Positions 1 through 7,717 of a stretch of DNA of 23,073 nt are shown here, in pieces. The stretch spans positions 1-23,073 of the forward strand of contig JAGBXL010000080.1 in NCBI GenBank assembly GCA_017629325.1. The letters are read 5' to 3'. The notes beneath the pieces were generated by a model. The model worked only from the letters and a program-made list of their open reading frames with translations. It was not told the origin of the DNA and did no database searches. The stretch comes from Clostridia bacterium. GTDB taxonomy: Bacteria > Bacillota > Clostridia > UMGS1810. A program made the translations under genes and the position numbers. Position 1 is the first letter of the stretch, and each line of letters opens with the position of its first letter.

Positions 1-1757
1 ATTATGCCAAGGATTCCTTCACCGGCTATCATACCCGATGAATAGAGAACACCTGTTTGAACTGCATTTTCTTTTTCTTCGGTATTTTTATATTTTACTT
101 TTTCTACTATAAAGCGAACAACACCGCCAACCATAATGGGTGCTGAAAGGCTAATGGGAAGATAGATACCAATAGCAATGGGAAGAACGGGAAGACCAAG
201 GAGCTGAATTACTAAAGCAATAAAAACTCCTATAAAAACAAGTGCCCAGGGAAGATTTCCGTTCATTACACCTTCTACAACCATTTTCATCATCATTGCC
301 TGGGGTGCACCCAGCTCTGCAGAACCAAAGCCATAGGCTTTATTTAAAAGATAAAGAATTGCGCCAATTGCAATTGCTGCGGCAAAAGAACCTATAAGCT
401 CACCGTATTGCTGTTTTCTTGGTGTGGCACCAACTAAAAATCCGCATTTTAAATCCTGCGAAATATCGCCTGCCATAGCAGCTACGATACATATAACAGA
501 GCCAATTGCAATAGCACCCACCATACCTTCAGCGCCGGTAGAGCCGGTTGCTTTTAATATAAGTGTTGCAAAAAGGAGTGTGGCAATTGCCATTCCGGAT
601 ACAGGGTTATTTGACGAACCTATAACGCCAACCATTCTTGATGAAACAGTTGCAAAAAAGAACCCAAATACAAGAATTAAAAAAGCACTTAAAAGACTTA
701 CGGGAATACCGGGGTAAAGCCACATAAATACTGCCACTGCAATACATCCAATAATAATGGTTTTTATTGAGAGGTCTTGCTCTGTACGAATAACCGCCGC
801 TTCGTTGCCCTGATTTTTACCATAGGTTTTAAAAGCTTTGGCAAAAGTTTTAATTATTGTGGGGAAGGATTTTATAAGGCTTATAAGACCGCCTGCAATA
901 AGTGCACCTGCACCAATATAGCGAATGTAGTTACCCCAGATACCGCTTGTTCCTGCTGTTGCCCACACATCTGCAACACTGATTTCGGCAGGGAAAATAA
1001 CTGCGTCGCTACCAAAAAGAACGATAAGAGGCATTATTACAAGCCATGCAAGAACACCACCCGAAAACATATAGGAAGAAACTTTTGCACCGCATATATA
1101 ACCAACACCTGTGAGTGCCGGAAGAATGTTAAGACCAAAACCTGCTCCTTTATAGGCGGGGATTGTCCAGTTTATTTCACTTGGGAAAAGCTTTAAGCCA
1201 TCGGCAATAAATTTATACACCGCTGAAATACCAAGACCTGCAAATACCATTGACGATTTTGAACCGCCCTGTTCACCTGCAATAAGAACTTCTGCACAGG
1301 CTGTGCCCTCGGGGTAGCCAAGTGTGCCATGCTCCTGAACTATTAAGGCATTTCTCAGTGGAATCATAAGAAGAACACCTAAAACACCGCCACAGAATGC
1401 AATTATACCAATATCGAGCATTGATGGCATATTTGTGAGACCTTCTTTTGCCCAAATAAAAAGTGCGGGCATTGTGAATATTGCACCAGCAGCAAGAGAT
1501 TCGCCTGCAGAGCCTATGGTTTGCACCATATTATTTTCTAATATAGAATCGCGTTTAAAAATTTTTCTTACTATTCCCATTGAAATTACGGCAGCAGGAA
1601 TAGATGCTGAAATTGTGAGGCCTACCCTAAGCCCCAAATATGCATTTGCTCCGCCGAAAACAACCGCTAAAATACAACCAAGTATTATAGAAAACACTGT
1701 CATTTCCTTTGTTACCGAATCGGCAGGAACATAGGGTTTGAATTCTTTTTTATTCAT
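1..1757 (-). CDS. OPT-family oligopeptide transporter, partial (3' end off the window)
   Basis: Integral membrane transporter of the OPT (oligopeptide transporter) family, probably importing small peptides or metal-chelate-like substrates. About 585 residues are readable without a stop before the window ends, so the C-terminus is missing; relatives are usually about 630-670 residues. The N-terminus begins MNKKEFKPYVPADSVTKEMT and runs into hydrophobic helices. Family-typical stretches are visible: a GGANAYLGLRVGLTISASIP segment in the first helices, SAGESLAAG, and EHGTLGYPEGTACAEVL. Many Gly/Ala/Ile-rich membrane spans follow. The ATG at 1755-1757 is preceded by an AAGGAG ribosome binding site and by a consensus promoter at 1795-1823. 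It diverges from the small helical-protein gene at 1893. Family assignment is firm; the substrate is not deducible. Confidence 0.9.
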   Translation of the reverse strand, partial: MNKKEFKPYVPADSVTKEMTVFSIILGCILAVVFGGANAYLGLRVGLTISASIPAAVISMGIVRKIFKRDSILENNMVQTIGSAGESLAAGAIFTMPALFIWAKEGLTNMPSMLDIGIIAFCGGVLGVLLMIPLRNALIVQEHGTLGYPEGTACAEVLIAGEQGGSKSSMVFAGLGISAVYKFIADGLKLFPSEINWTIPAYKGAGFGLNILPALTGVGYICGAKVSSYMFSGGVLAWLVIMPLIVLFGSDAVIFPAEISVADVWATAGTSGIWGNYIRYIGAGALIAGGLISLIKSFPTIIKTFAKAFKTYGKNQGNEAAVIRTEQDLSIKTIIIGCIAVAVFMWLYPGIPVSLLSAFLILVFGFFFATVSSRMVGVIGSSNNPVSGMAIATLLFATLILKATGSTGAEGMVGAIAIGSVICIVAAMAGDISQDLKCGFLVGATPRKQQYGELIGSFAAAIAIGAILYLLNKAYGFGSAELGAPQAMMMKMVVEGVMNGNLPWALVFIGVFIALVIQLLGLPVLPIAIGIYLPISLSAPIMVGGVVRFIVEKVKYKNTEEKENAVQTGVLYSSGMIAGEGILGI

Positions 1758-1794
1758 TTTCTGCTCCTTTTCAAATGTAATTATGATCCTAAAG

Positions 1795-1823
1795 ATTATA
1801 CACTACCAAGAGAATATTGTCAA
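1795..1823 (-). promoter_or_regulatory. Sigma-A-type promoter of the OPT transporter gene
   Basis: On the minus strand there is TTGACA (1818-1823), a 17-base spacer and TATAAT (1795-1800), a perfect consensus match. It lies about 40 bases upstream of the transporter's ATG. The untranslated leader is short, with no room for a riboswitch. Confidence 0.85.
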
Positions 1824-1892
1824 ACAAATATTGAAATAATTTATTATAATTATTTCCTTAAAGGACAAACTATATGCGATTGGAGTGATAGT

Positions 1893-2327
1893 ATGGTTAA
1901 TGGTGATACAATTGAACTTTTGAAAGAATGTAATGCAGGTGTTAAGATGGGTGTTAGTTCCATTGAAGATCTTATTGACAAAGCAGACGATAAAAAGCTT
2001 AAGTCAATATTACAAGACAGCCTTGATGAGCACAAAAGACTTGGTGATGAAACAAGAGAAATATTAAACGATTATGATGATGAAGGAAAAGAACCAAACC
2101 CAATGGCAAAGGGAATGTCGTGGCTTAAAACAAATATGATGATGTCGGTTAACCACTCAGATGAAACAATTGCAGACCTTATTTTTGAAGGATGCAGCAT
2201 GGGAGTTAAATCACTCAGCCGATATCTTAATAAATATGAAGCGGCTGAAGAAAAAACAAAGGATATTGCAAAAAAGCTTATAAGCATGGAAGATAGGCTT
2301 GCAACCGAAATGAGAGCATATTTATAA
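1893..2327 (+). CDS. Ferritin-like four-helix-bundle protein (DUF2383 type)
   Basis: A 144-residue, highly charged, almost wholly helical soluble protein with no signal peptide or membrane span. The pattern (TIELLKECNAGVKMG near the N-terminus, IADLIFEGCSMGVKSLSRYL around residues 95-114, then a long charged helix ending ATEMRAYL) resembles the DUF2383/ferritin-like helical-bundle proteins of Firmicutes. The two Cys-Gly repeats (ECNAGVKMG and EGCSMGVKS) suggest an internally duplicated two-helix unit. The ATG has a GGAG ribosome binding site eight bases upstream. The gene stands alone: divergent from the OPT transporter and convergent with rnpB, with which it shares a terminator. The role is unknown; a stress or metal-linked function is only a guess from the fold. 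Confidence 0.6.
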   Translation: MVNGDTIELLKECNAGVKMGVSSIEDLIDKADDKKLKSILQDSLDEHKRLGDETREILNDYDDEGKEPNPMAKGMSWLKTNMMMSVNHSDETIADLIFEGCSMGVKSLSRYLNKYEAAEEKTKDIAKKLISMEDRLATEMRAYL

Positions 2328-2330
2328 CAG

Positions 2331-2377
2331 TATATAAAATAAACCTCTGACCATTGGTCAAAGGTTTATTTTATATA
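2331..2377. terminator. Bidirectional terminator between the helical-protein gene and rnpB
   Basis: A 16-base arm (2331-2346) is exactly complementary to 2362-2377, with a further TGACC/GGTCA pairing inside. The outer stem is A/T rich, so the transcript has a U-rich 3' side in either direction. It ends the + strand gene at 2327 and the - strand RNase P RNA at about 2394. Confidence 0.8.
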
Positions 2378-2393
2378 ATAATTTTTAAAATAA

Positions 2394-2726
2394 AAGCAAA
2401 TCTATAAGCCGGGTTCTGTATTAGACAACTATCTATCTAGGATATATATTTCTATATACCTCAAGCCACCCACTGACAGCCGAGCAAGCCATAGTCTTTG
2501 TGGGTGTTGCATCAGATGGGGTTTACACGCCAATTCGATCTCCCGAATCGCGGTGAGCTCTTACCTCGCCTTTTCATCCTTACCGAAATATATCGGCGGT
2601 TATTTTCTGTTGCACTTTCCTTAGAGTTTCCTCCACCGGGAGTTACCCGGCACCCTGCTCTGTGATGCCCGGACTTTCCTCATGCAGAGCCTTACGGCTT
2701 CTGCCCGCAGTTGTCTGATTTGCTCT
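2394..2726 (-). ncRNA. rnpB: RNase P RNA, type A-like
   Basis: Catalytic RNA of RNase P, which removes the 5' leader from pre-tRNAs. On the minus strand the RNA shows the universal GAGGAAAGTCCGGGC element near the 5' end, a GGGTGCCGGGTAACTCCCGG-like hairpin, GGAAAGTGCAACAGAAA, and the 3' ACAGAACCCGGCTTA segment. P1 can be drawn between GAGCAAATC at the 5' end (2717-2725) and GATTTGCT at the 3' end (2395-2402), and P2 between AGACAAC and GTTGTCT. The layout matches bacterial type A rather than the Bacillus type B. The ends come from P1 and the promoter spacing and could be off by a few bases. The gene sits directly behind the stop codon of the PHP-hydrolase gene and carries its own promoter. 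Confidence 0.95.
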
Positions 2727-2731
2727 AAAGC

Positions 2732-2760
2732 ATTATAACATTATTCCCTCTTAAAGTCAA
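2732..2760 (-). promoter_or_regulatory. Promoter of rnpB
   Basis: On the minus strand there is TTGACT (2755-2760), a 17-base spacer and TATAAT (2732-2737), which puts the start site at about 2725, exactly where P1 begins. The -35 box abuts the TAA stop of the upstream gene (2761-2763), so the promoter fills the whole gap. Confidence 0.88.
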
Positions 2761-4569
2761 TTATCTTTTATATGCATAAATTTCGCCTATCATAACAGGT
2801 GAATTTTTATATTTTTCTTTATGCTGAGATGCACCTGCAGTTGAAAGAATTTTGATCTTTATAAAACGTGCTTTTTGTGTTTCAAATTCATCTAGCTTTT
2901 CTTCGCCATAGCAGCGGACTGTGTCTTTTGAAACTAATTTAAAATCCATGCTTTCATCGGCTACATATAATTCATAATCAGATACAAAGCGTGCGGTTGC
3001 CTCGGTAACGGAAAGAGTTTCATCAAATCTTGAAATTGTGTGGGGGTATATACCAATAGCACTTATATCAGTTAATTCACCAAGGTCTATTACAAATTCT
3101 GCTTTGGTATCTTCTCCTATCCATGCATCTTCATAATCCCCCGAAAAAAGCTTTTGGGGATCATTGCCTTTTGAACATGAAACAACAGACCATTTTGACT
3201 TATCAAGCTCAATACCCTCAAAAATCTTGTGGGGAACCGGGTCAAATTCTCTGCCTGTCCATACAGGAGATGACCAGGTGCGGTCGCCGTTTTTAGCAGT
3301 TAATTTAAGATAAAAATATCTCGCTGTTTCAGAGGAGTATTCAAATTCAATATTTGTGTTTTCTTTTTGGTTTATGTTAATGGATTTAACTGTTTTTCCG
3401 TAGTCAGATACAAGCTCTAAAAGAAAGATTTTTTCTTCTTCCGCAGGTTTATTAAAATGAGAAATATTTACACTAAACTTATAGTTTGTATTATCTTGTA
3501 ATGTTGAGCCTTCGACAAAGCCATTTACTGTATATCGAAGCTTGACATTACCATTTTCACAGGCATAAATGCGATTGTTTCTTATTGCATCTATAAAATA
3601 CTCCTTGCTTTTTTGGGGTGATAAAATAATTGTTTTTCCCCTAAGTGATGATGCACCCCATTTTGGGCCGTGCCAGTCGCTTGTGGAAACAGGTGAAAGC
3701 TTAAGCCCGCAATCAAGACCCTTTGAATACATTCTTTCGTGAACAAGATTTTGTGCTCTGTCGCCCCCGTTACCGACTTCTATAAGCCTGAACATCTCAC
3801 GCATTTCGGGGCGGATTTTTCTATCGAAGCTGAAATTCCATATACCCTTTACAGACCACCCCATAATTTGCGGGTGAGCAAAGCTTGCTATTGCACAGGG
3901 GTTTTTATAGACTTCTTTATAGTATTTGTCCCAGATATCAACCGAGGCATAGCCGTGAGTATTGAAGGTTACAATTTCGCCTGCATTTTTATGAGCAATT
4001 CCGTGGCGGTCGTATTCTATTTCTGCAACTTCACATTCTGTGCCTGGAAAAACAATAAAACCTTCGTTTTCGGTTTCTTCTGCAGATAAAAATACCCTGA
4101 AAAACTCTCTGTTATTAACAAGGCACGCGTGGTCGGATATTGTGGTGCAGTCAAAAAAGGCTTCATCTTTTATTTCTTTTAAAACTGTAAGAGGTGTTGT
4201 ATCTGTGCGAAGAGGAAATTCATCTTTTTTATGATTCTGGCTTGTGTGGGTATGAAAATCACCAAAATAAAAATTGAAATTATCCAAAGGCGATGCTTTT
4301 TTCATTTCACGGGATTCAACAAGGCAGGTATATTCATTTCCGTTAAATTCTGCTTTAACATTAGCTGTTCCCTCACCCATCATAACAAGAAGAACTCCTT
4401 CGGAAAAATTAGGAGTTCCATTTTGTTTAAAATCTCTTATATACACTATGCTTTCATCTGATGATGTCCAGATTATATCTTCCTTTGAAATATCTTTGCT
4501 TGATATAAGCATAAGTGTTACGATATTTCCGCAAAAGGTTTTTATGCTTGTTTTAGAAAGCTTTGGCAT
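2761..4569 (-). CDS. PHP-domain (CehA/McbA-like) metal-dependent hydrolase with Ig-like and discoidin-like domains
   Basis: A 602-residue multidomain protein. Residues ~3-85 look like a bacterial Ig-like (BIG2) fold, with WTSSDESIVYI and GEGTANVKAEFNG. Residues ~100-350 form a PHP phosphoesterase domain with the expected metal ligands: FHTHT (His106, His108), ISDH (His147), GTECE (Glu178, Glu180), FAHP (His232) and TSDWHG (Asp298, His300). Residues ~456-602 resemble an F5/8 type C (discoidin) domain, with FVIDLGELTDISAIGIY and ARFIKIKIL. No signal peptide is visible from either possible start, which is odd because such accessory domains usually belong to exported proteins. The start at 4569 is chosen because GGAGGA lies seven bases upstream; an ATG at 4605 would overlap the phosphatase gene and lacks this site. 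It is the last gene of a probable operon, 17 bases behind the phosphatase. The substrate is unknown. Confidence 0.78.
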   Translation of the reverse strand: MPKLSKTSIKTFCGNIVTLMLISSKDISKEDIIWTSSDESIVYIRDFKQNGTPNFSEGVLLVMMGEGTANVKAEFNGNEYTCLVESREMKKASPLDNFNFYFGDFHTHTSQNHKKDEFPLRTDTTPLTVLKEIKDEAFFDCTTISDHACLVNNREFFRVFLSAEETENEGFIVFPGTECEVAEIEYDRHGIAHKNAGEIVTFNTHGYASVDIWDKYYKEVYKNPCAIASFAHPQIMGWSVKGIWNFSFDRKIRPEMREMFRLIEVGNGGDRAQNLVHERMYSKGLDCGLKLSPVSTSDWHGPKWGASSLRGKTIILSPQKSKEYFIDAIRNNRIYACENGNVKLRYTVNGFVEGSTLQDNTNYKFSVNISHFNKPAEEEKIFLLELVSDYGKTVKSININQKENTNIEFEYSSETARYFYLKLTAKNGDRTWSSPVWTGREFDPVPHKIFEGIELDKSKWSVVSCSKGNDPQKLFSGDYEDAWIGEDTKAEFVIDLGELTDISAIGIYPHTISRFDETLSVTEATARFVSDYELYVADESMDFKLVSKDTVRCYGEEKLDEFETQKARFIKIKILSTAGASQHKEKYKNSPVMIGEIYAYKR

Positions 4570-4586
4570 TTTTATTTCCTCCGTAT

Positions 4587-5045
4587 TTACATAGTTTTTA
4601 AACATTCTTCTAAAAGAGAGGTGCAGGCTTTATAAATATCATTGTAGGTTCTTTGGAAATCACGGGTGTACCACGGGTCTGCCACATCGCCGCCAAGATC
4701 GGTGAAATCCATCATCTTTTTTATTTTTCCTTCCGGGTCGGACCCAAAAATTCTATTTATGCTGCGGATATTTGAGCTATCCATTCCTATGAACATATCA
4801 TATTTTTCATAGTCTGCTTTTTGAAGCCTCTGAGCATATTTTCCGCTTGTATCAATCCCTTTTGATTTTAAAATTTCTTTTACGGGCGGATATACGCTGT
4901 TGCCGAGTTCTTCACAGCTTGTGGCTGATGATGATATATAGAATTTATCTTGCAGGCCTTTTTTATTTACCATATCTTTAAAAACAAATTCTGCCATTGG
5001 TGAACGGCATATATTGCCGTAGCAAACAAACATTATTTTAATCAT
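4587..5045 (-). CDS. Low-molecular-weight protein tyrosine phosphatase
   Basis: A 152-residue cytoplasmic phosphatase of the LMW-PTP family (relatives include YwlE and YfkJ of Bacillus and the Wzb type). The P-loop signature CYGNICRSP begins at Cys8, with Arg14 and Ser15 completing the C-X5-R-S motif. The general-acid Asp123 sits in VADPWYTRDF near residues 121-130. Length is normal for the family. The ATG at 5043-5045 has CGGAG nine bases upstream; the longer open frame to 5087 would need a TTG start without such a site. It lies 45 bases behind the WG-repeat gene and 17 bases ahead of the PHP-hydrolase gene, all on the minus strand, so co-transcription is likely. Whether it acts on phosphotyrosine or phosphoarginine cannot be read from the sequence. 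Confidence 0.92.
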   Translation of the reverse strand: MIKIMFVCYGNICRSPMAEFVFKDMVNKKGLQDKFYISSSATSCEELGNSVYPPVKEILKSKGIDTSGKYAQRLQKADYEKYDMFIGMDSSNIRSINRIFGSDPEGKIKKMMDFTDLGGDVADPWYTRDFQRTYNDIYKACTSLLEECLKTM

Positions 5046-5090
5046 TGGAATATTCTCCGTTATTTTTCTCCTAAGTGTATTAGACAATTT

Positions 5091-7058
5091 TTATGCTTTG
5101 AGATTGGAAAATGCCTCTTCGGATGTTTTATATTCGTTTTGTATAACTACGATGCCATTTGTATTTATAATACCATATCTGCCATTTTTAAGTGTGGCAG
5201 CATATCCGTTTTCAAATTCAAATATATAATCATATTCAAATGGAGCAAGAACATTATTTTCAAATGATATAAGCCCCCATTTGCTTGACAAATCGGCTGC
5301 AGCTATTACATTGTAATCATAAGACGGGTTAAACCCTGTATAATTAAAAGGTATAACTGTGTTTCCTTCGTAATCAATAATACCGTGCATATTATCTTTT
5401 GAAACTATTGCTCTGCCATATTTAAATTTTTGAGCACTTGAATATATAAATGGAACTATGGTATCCCCCGAATCGTTTACATATCCGTATTTTTCTTTTC
5501 CATCAATAATTTTACTAACGGCAGAAAGACCATTTTCAAATTCTCCCGCATTATTATAGATAAAACCGGTTACATTTTCACCATTGGGTGAAAAAAGTGC
5601 CCATTTTCCATCTTTTTTAAGAAATACCGAAATAGCAGTTCCCTGCTTGACATCAGTATGAATACATTCAATAACTTCGTTTCCGCTAAGGTCTATATAG
5701 CCATAACCCTCGGCATAGGCAAGAGCTATACCATTTTTAAATTCTTCTATATAACGATAGGTTTTATTGGAAATTCGGGAACCATCTGTTGATATGATGC
5801 TAAACTCTTTATTTTTATATGCAACGGTTACAGGGTTATCTGCAAAAGAATACAGATAATCATATTCAAAAGGAATTGCAACGGTTCCGTCTGTATTTAC
5901 CGCACCGTATTTACTGCCGATTTGAGCAACAGCAACGGAAAGATTACCAAAAGGATAAATATAGTCGTAGCCTGTTGGAATTATTATTTTTCCGCCGCAA
6001 TCTACTATGCCGAATTTTCCGTTATAGATAACTCTTGCTCTTCCTTTTAAATCAAACTTATCAAGTGCTTCGTATTTTATTTCTATAACTGTGTTGCCAA
6101 AACTATCAATACAACCCCACTTACCGTTTCTCTTTACATAATATCCTTTTATCATATTATTATCGGTGTGGATACCTGTTGTTATTTCGTAGATTTCGTT
6201 ATACTGTGTTTCCGAAAGAATACCTGTGGCACAATTCAAAAGATACCACCTTGCACCTTCTTTTACCATGGCAATCATATTTCCGCTATATGCAACATCG
6301 TCGTATTTTACAGGTACTACGATTTTTCCGTCTACATCACATATACCAACAGCATCACCTTTATGAAGATATATTTTTTCGGGCGATATATATTCTGTTT
6401 CGTTATATATTATATCTGTTAAAAAAATTCCTTCAGACGAAACAAGACCGCATTTATGGTTTTTTATAACCTTGAAAAGCAAGGGGTTATCGTAGTTTGA
6501 AATATTATCATATTCAAAAGGCAAGATGACTTTTCCCTTTGAATTAACAAGACCATACTTACTTTCCTTACTTGCAACTGCAATACCTTTTTGATTATAA
6601 AAACCAATTGTATATTCGGGAATTTTAATATTCACGCTATGGGCATTACTGTTATAGCCGATAACTATATTCATTGCTTCACAGAGCATTCTTAAAGGGA
6701 TATATGTTTTTGAATTAAATTCATAGGATGGACAGGCAGGCTCTATAACATTATAGGCAAAGGAATGTCTGTCGCTGATATTAACTGTTCCGGTTACAGA
6801 ATCGTATGTAACCAGACGTGTGGGTGTGGAAAATGTATATATAACACCGTTTTCATCTGTACTTAATTTAAGCCTTAATATTTCCCCTGCCGAATTGGGC
6901 AAAATATATACCGTGCCGGAATGAATTACACAAGATTCACTGATGTTATAGAGCTGATCGTTTATGTATATTTTCGGCATGGAGGATTGGGCGTTAATGC
7001 CCGAGGGGACATATATAAAAAATATTAAAGATAAAAAAACTATAAGTTTTTTCAGCAT
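5091..7058 (-). CDS. Secreted WG-repeat protein with copper amine oxidase-like N-terminal domain
   Basis: A 655-residue exported protein. It starts with a clear signal peptide (MLKKLIVFLSLIFFIYVPSG, then INA before QSS as the likely cleavage site). Residues ~25-145 match the copper amine oxidase N-terminal-like domain common in Clostridia and Paenibacillus, with PKIYINDQLYNI and YIPLRMLCEAMNI. The rest is about 14 tandem WG-type repeats of roughly 32-35 residues, each like YGLVNSKGKVILPFEYD, WGCIDSFGNTVIEIKYE or YGYVNDSGDTIVPFIYS; some are degenerate. Such repeats form a beta-rich, probably binding scaffold. The ATG at 7056-7058 is preceded by GGAGG seven bases away; the open frame to 7103 lacks one. 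A promoter fits at 7087-7116. The ligand is unknown. Confidence 0.85.
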   Translation of the reverse strand: MLKKLIVFLSLIFFIYVPSGINAQSSMPKIYINDQLYNISESCVIHSGTVYILPNSAGEILRLKLSTDENGVIYTFSTPTRLVTYDSVTGTVNISDRHSFAYNVIEPACPSYEFNSKTYIPLRMLCEAMNIVIGYNSNAHSVNIKIPEYTIGFYNQKGIAVASKESKYGLVNSKGKVILPFEYDNISNYDNPLLFKVIKNHKCGLVSSEGIFLTDIIYNETEYISPEKIYLHKGDAVGICDVDGKIVVPVKYDDVAYSGNMIAMVKEGARWYLLNCATGILSETQYNEIYEITTGIHTDNNMIKGYYVKRNGKWGCIDSFGNTVIEIKYEALDKFDLKGRARVIYNGKFGIVDCGGKIIIPTGYDYIYPFGNLSVAVAQIGSKYGAVNTDGTVAIPFEYDYLYSFADNPVTVAYKNKEFSIISTDGSRISNKTYRYIEEFKNGIALAYAEGYGYIDLSGNEVIECIHTDVKQGTAISVFLKKDGKWALFSPNGENVTGFIYNNAGEFENGLSAVSKIIDGKEKYGYVNDSGDTIVPFIYSSAQKFKYGRAIVSKDNMHGIIDYEGNTVIPFNYTGFNPSYDYNVIAAADLSSKWGLISFENNVLAPFEYDYIFEFENGYAATLKNGRYGIINTNGIVVIQNEYKTSEEAFSNLKA

Positions 7059-7086
7059 ATTTGCCTCCAGGTTAATTTTATGATTT

Positions 7087-7116
7087 ATCATAACATGGAG
7101 CACAATTCATTTTCAA
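7087..7116 (-). promoter_or_regulatory. Putative promoter of the WG-repeat/phosphatase/PHP operon
   Basis: On the minus strand there is TTGAAA (7111-7116), an 18-base spacer and TATGAT (7087-7092), a moderately good sigma-A match ending about 30 bases before the ATG at 7058. Confidence 0.55.
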
Positions 7117-7160
7117 TAGGCGAAAAGTTTATGTAATATAATTTTTAATTTAATGTAATA

Positions 7161-7703
7161 TTAGAAATAATTATAGTTCTCAAGCCTGTTGGTTGAGATA
7201 TAGGTTTCGTATATAACAGACAAATAATCCCAGAAAAGCTTTGTTATATTTCCATCGGGGTTAAGCCCTGATGCATATTGAATTGCCTTTACACTCTCTA
7301 TTGTGGGACTATCGATTATCCCGTTAAGAGACGGCGGTGGTATATTTGAAAACCTTTCGGAAAGAGCATACATCATAGTTTGAATCACATATATTGTTGG
7401 AGTATAGGAATTATTATCGGATTTAAGACCATTTTCTGGAAAAACACGCACACAATTTGGTGCTGTTGTGATGTTTTCTATTTCTCTATACACTTTGAGG
7501 ATAGAATCCCATGTGCTATTATCGGTTATTCCGGTTTCATTTAAAGAAAATCTTGCTTGGAATTTCTTTACAGCCTCCTTTGTTGAGTTACCGTAAACCC
7601 CATCAGGAATTACCCTTGGGATTTCTGGATAGACATTTGATATTGTTCTTAAAAAAACCTGAAGATTTCGAATTGGAGAATCAAATCTCAAGTATTCAGC
7701 CAA
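7161..7703 (-). CDS. Peptidoglycan-binding domain protein
   Basis: A 180-residue protein built of two PG_binding_1-like helical units. The first (residues ~8-72) is clear, with the typical signature VIPDGVYGNSTKEAVKKFQ followed by LNETGITDNSTWDSIL. The second (residues ~95-170) is more diverged: GIIDSPTIESVKAIQ and LNPDGNITKLFWDYL. No catalytic domain, signal peptide or membrane span is seen. I choose a TTG start at 7701-7703, because AAGGAG sits eight bases upstream; the GTG at 7712 would overlap that site. The ribosome binding site follows directly on the TAA stop of the SpoIID-fusion gene 14 bases upstream, so the two are translationally linked. It presumably binds cell-wall or spore peptidoglycan together with that partner. 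Confidence 0.82.
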   Translation of the reverse strand: MAEYLRFDSPIRNLQVFLRTISNVYPEIPRVIPDGVYGNSTKEAVKKFQARFSLNETGITDNSTWDSILKVYREIENITTAPNCVRVFPENGLKSDNNSYTPTIYVIQTMMYALSERFSNIPPPSLNGIIDSPTIESVKAIQYASGLNPDGNITKLFWDYLSVIYETYISTNRLENYNYF

Positions 7704-7717
7704 GAAAAACACTCCTT

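Noticed and set aside
424..1734. Several open frames on the plus strand and one on the minus strand in the first 1.7 kb
   Set aside because: They are shadows of the continuous OPT transporter frame on the minus strand, which has the family motifs, promoter and ribosome binding site.
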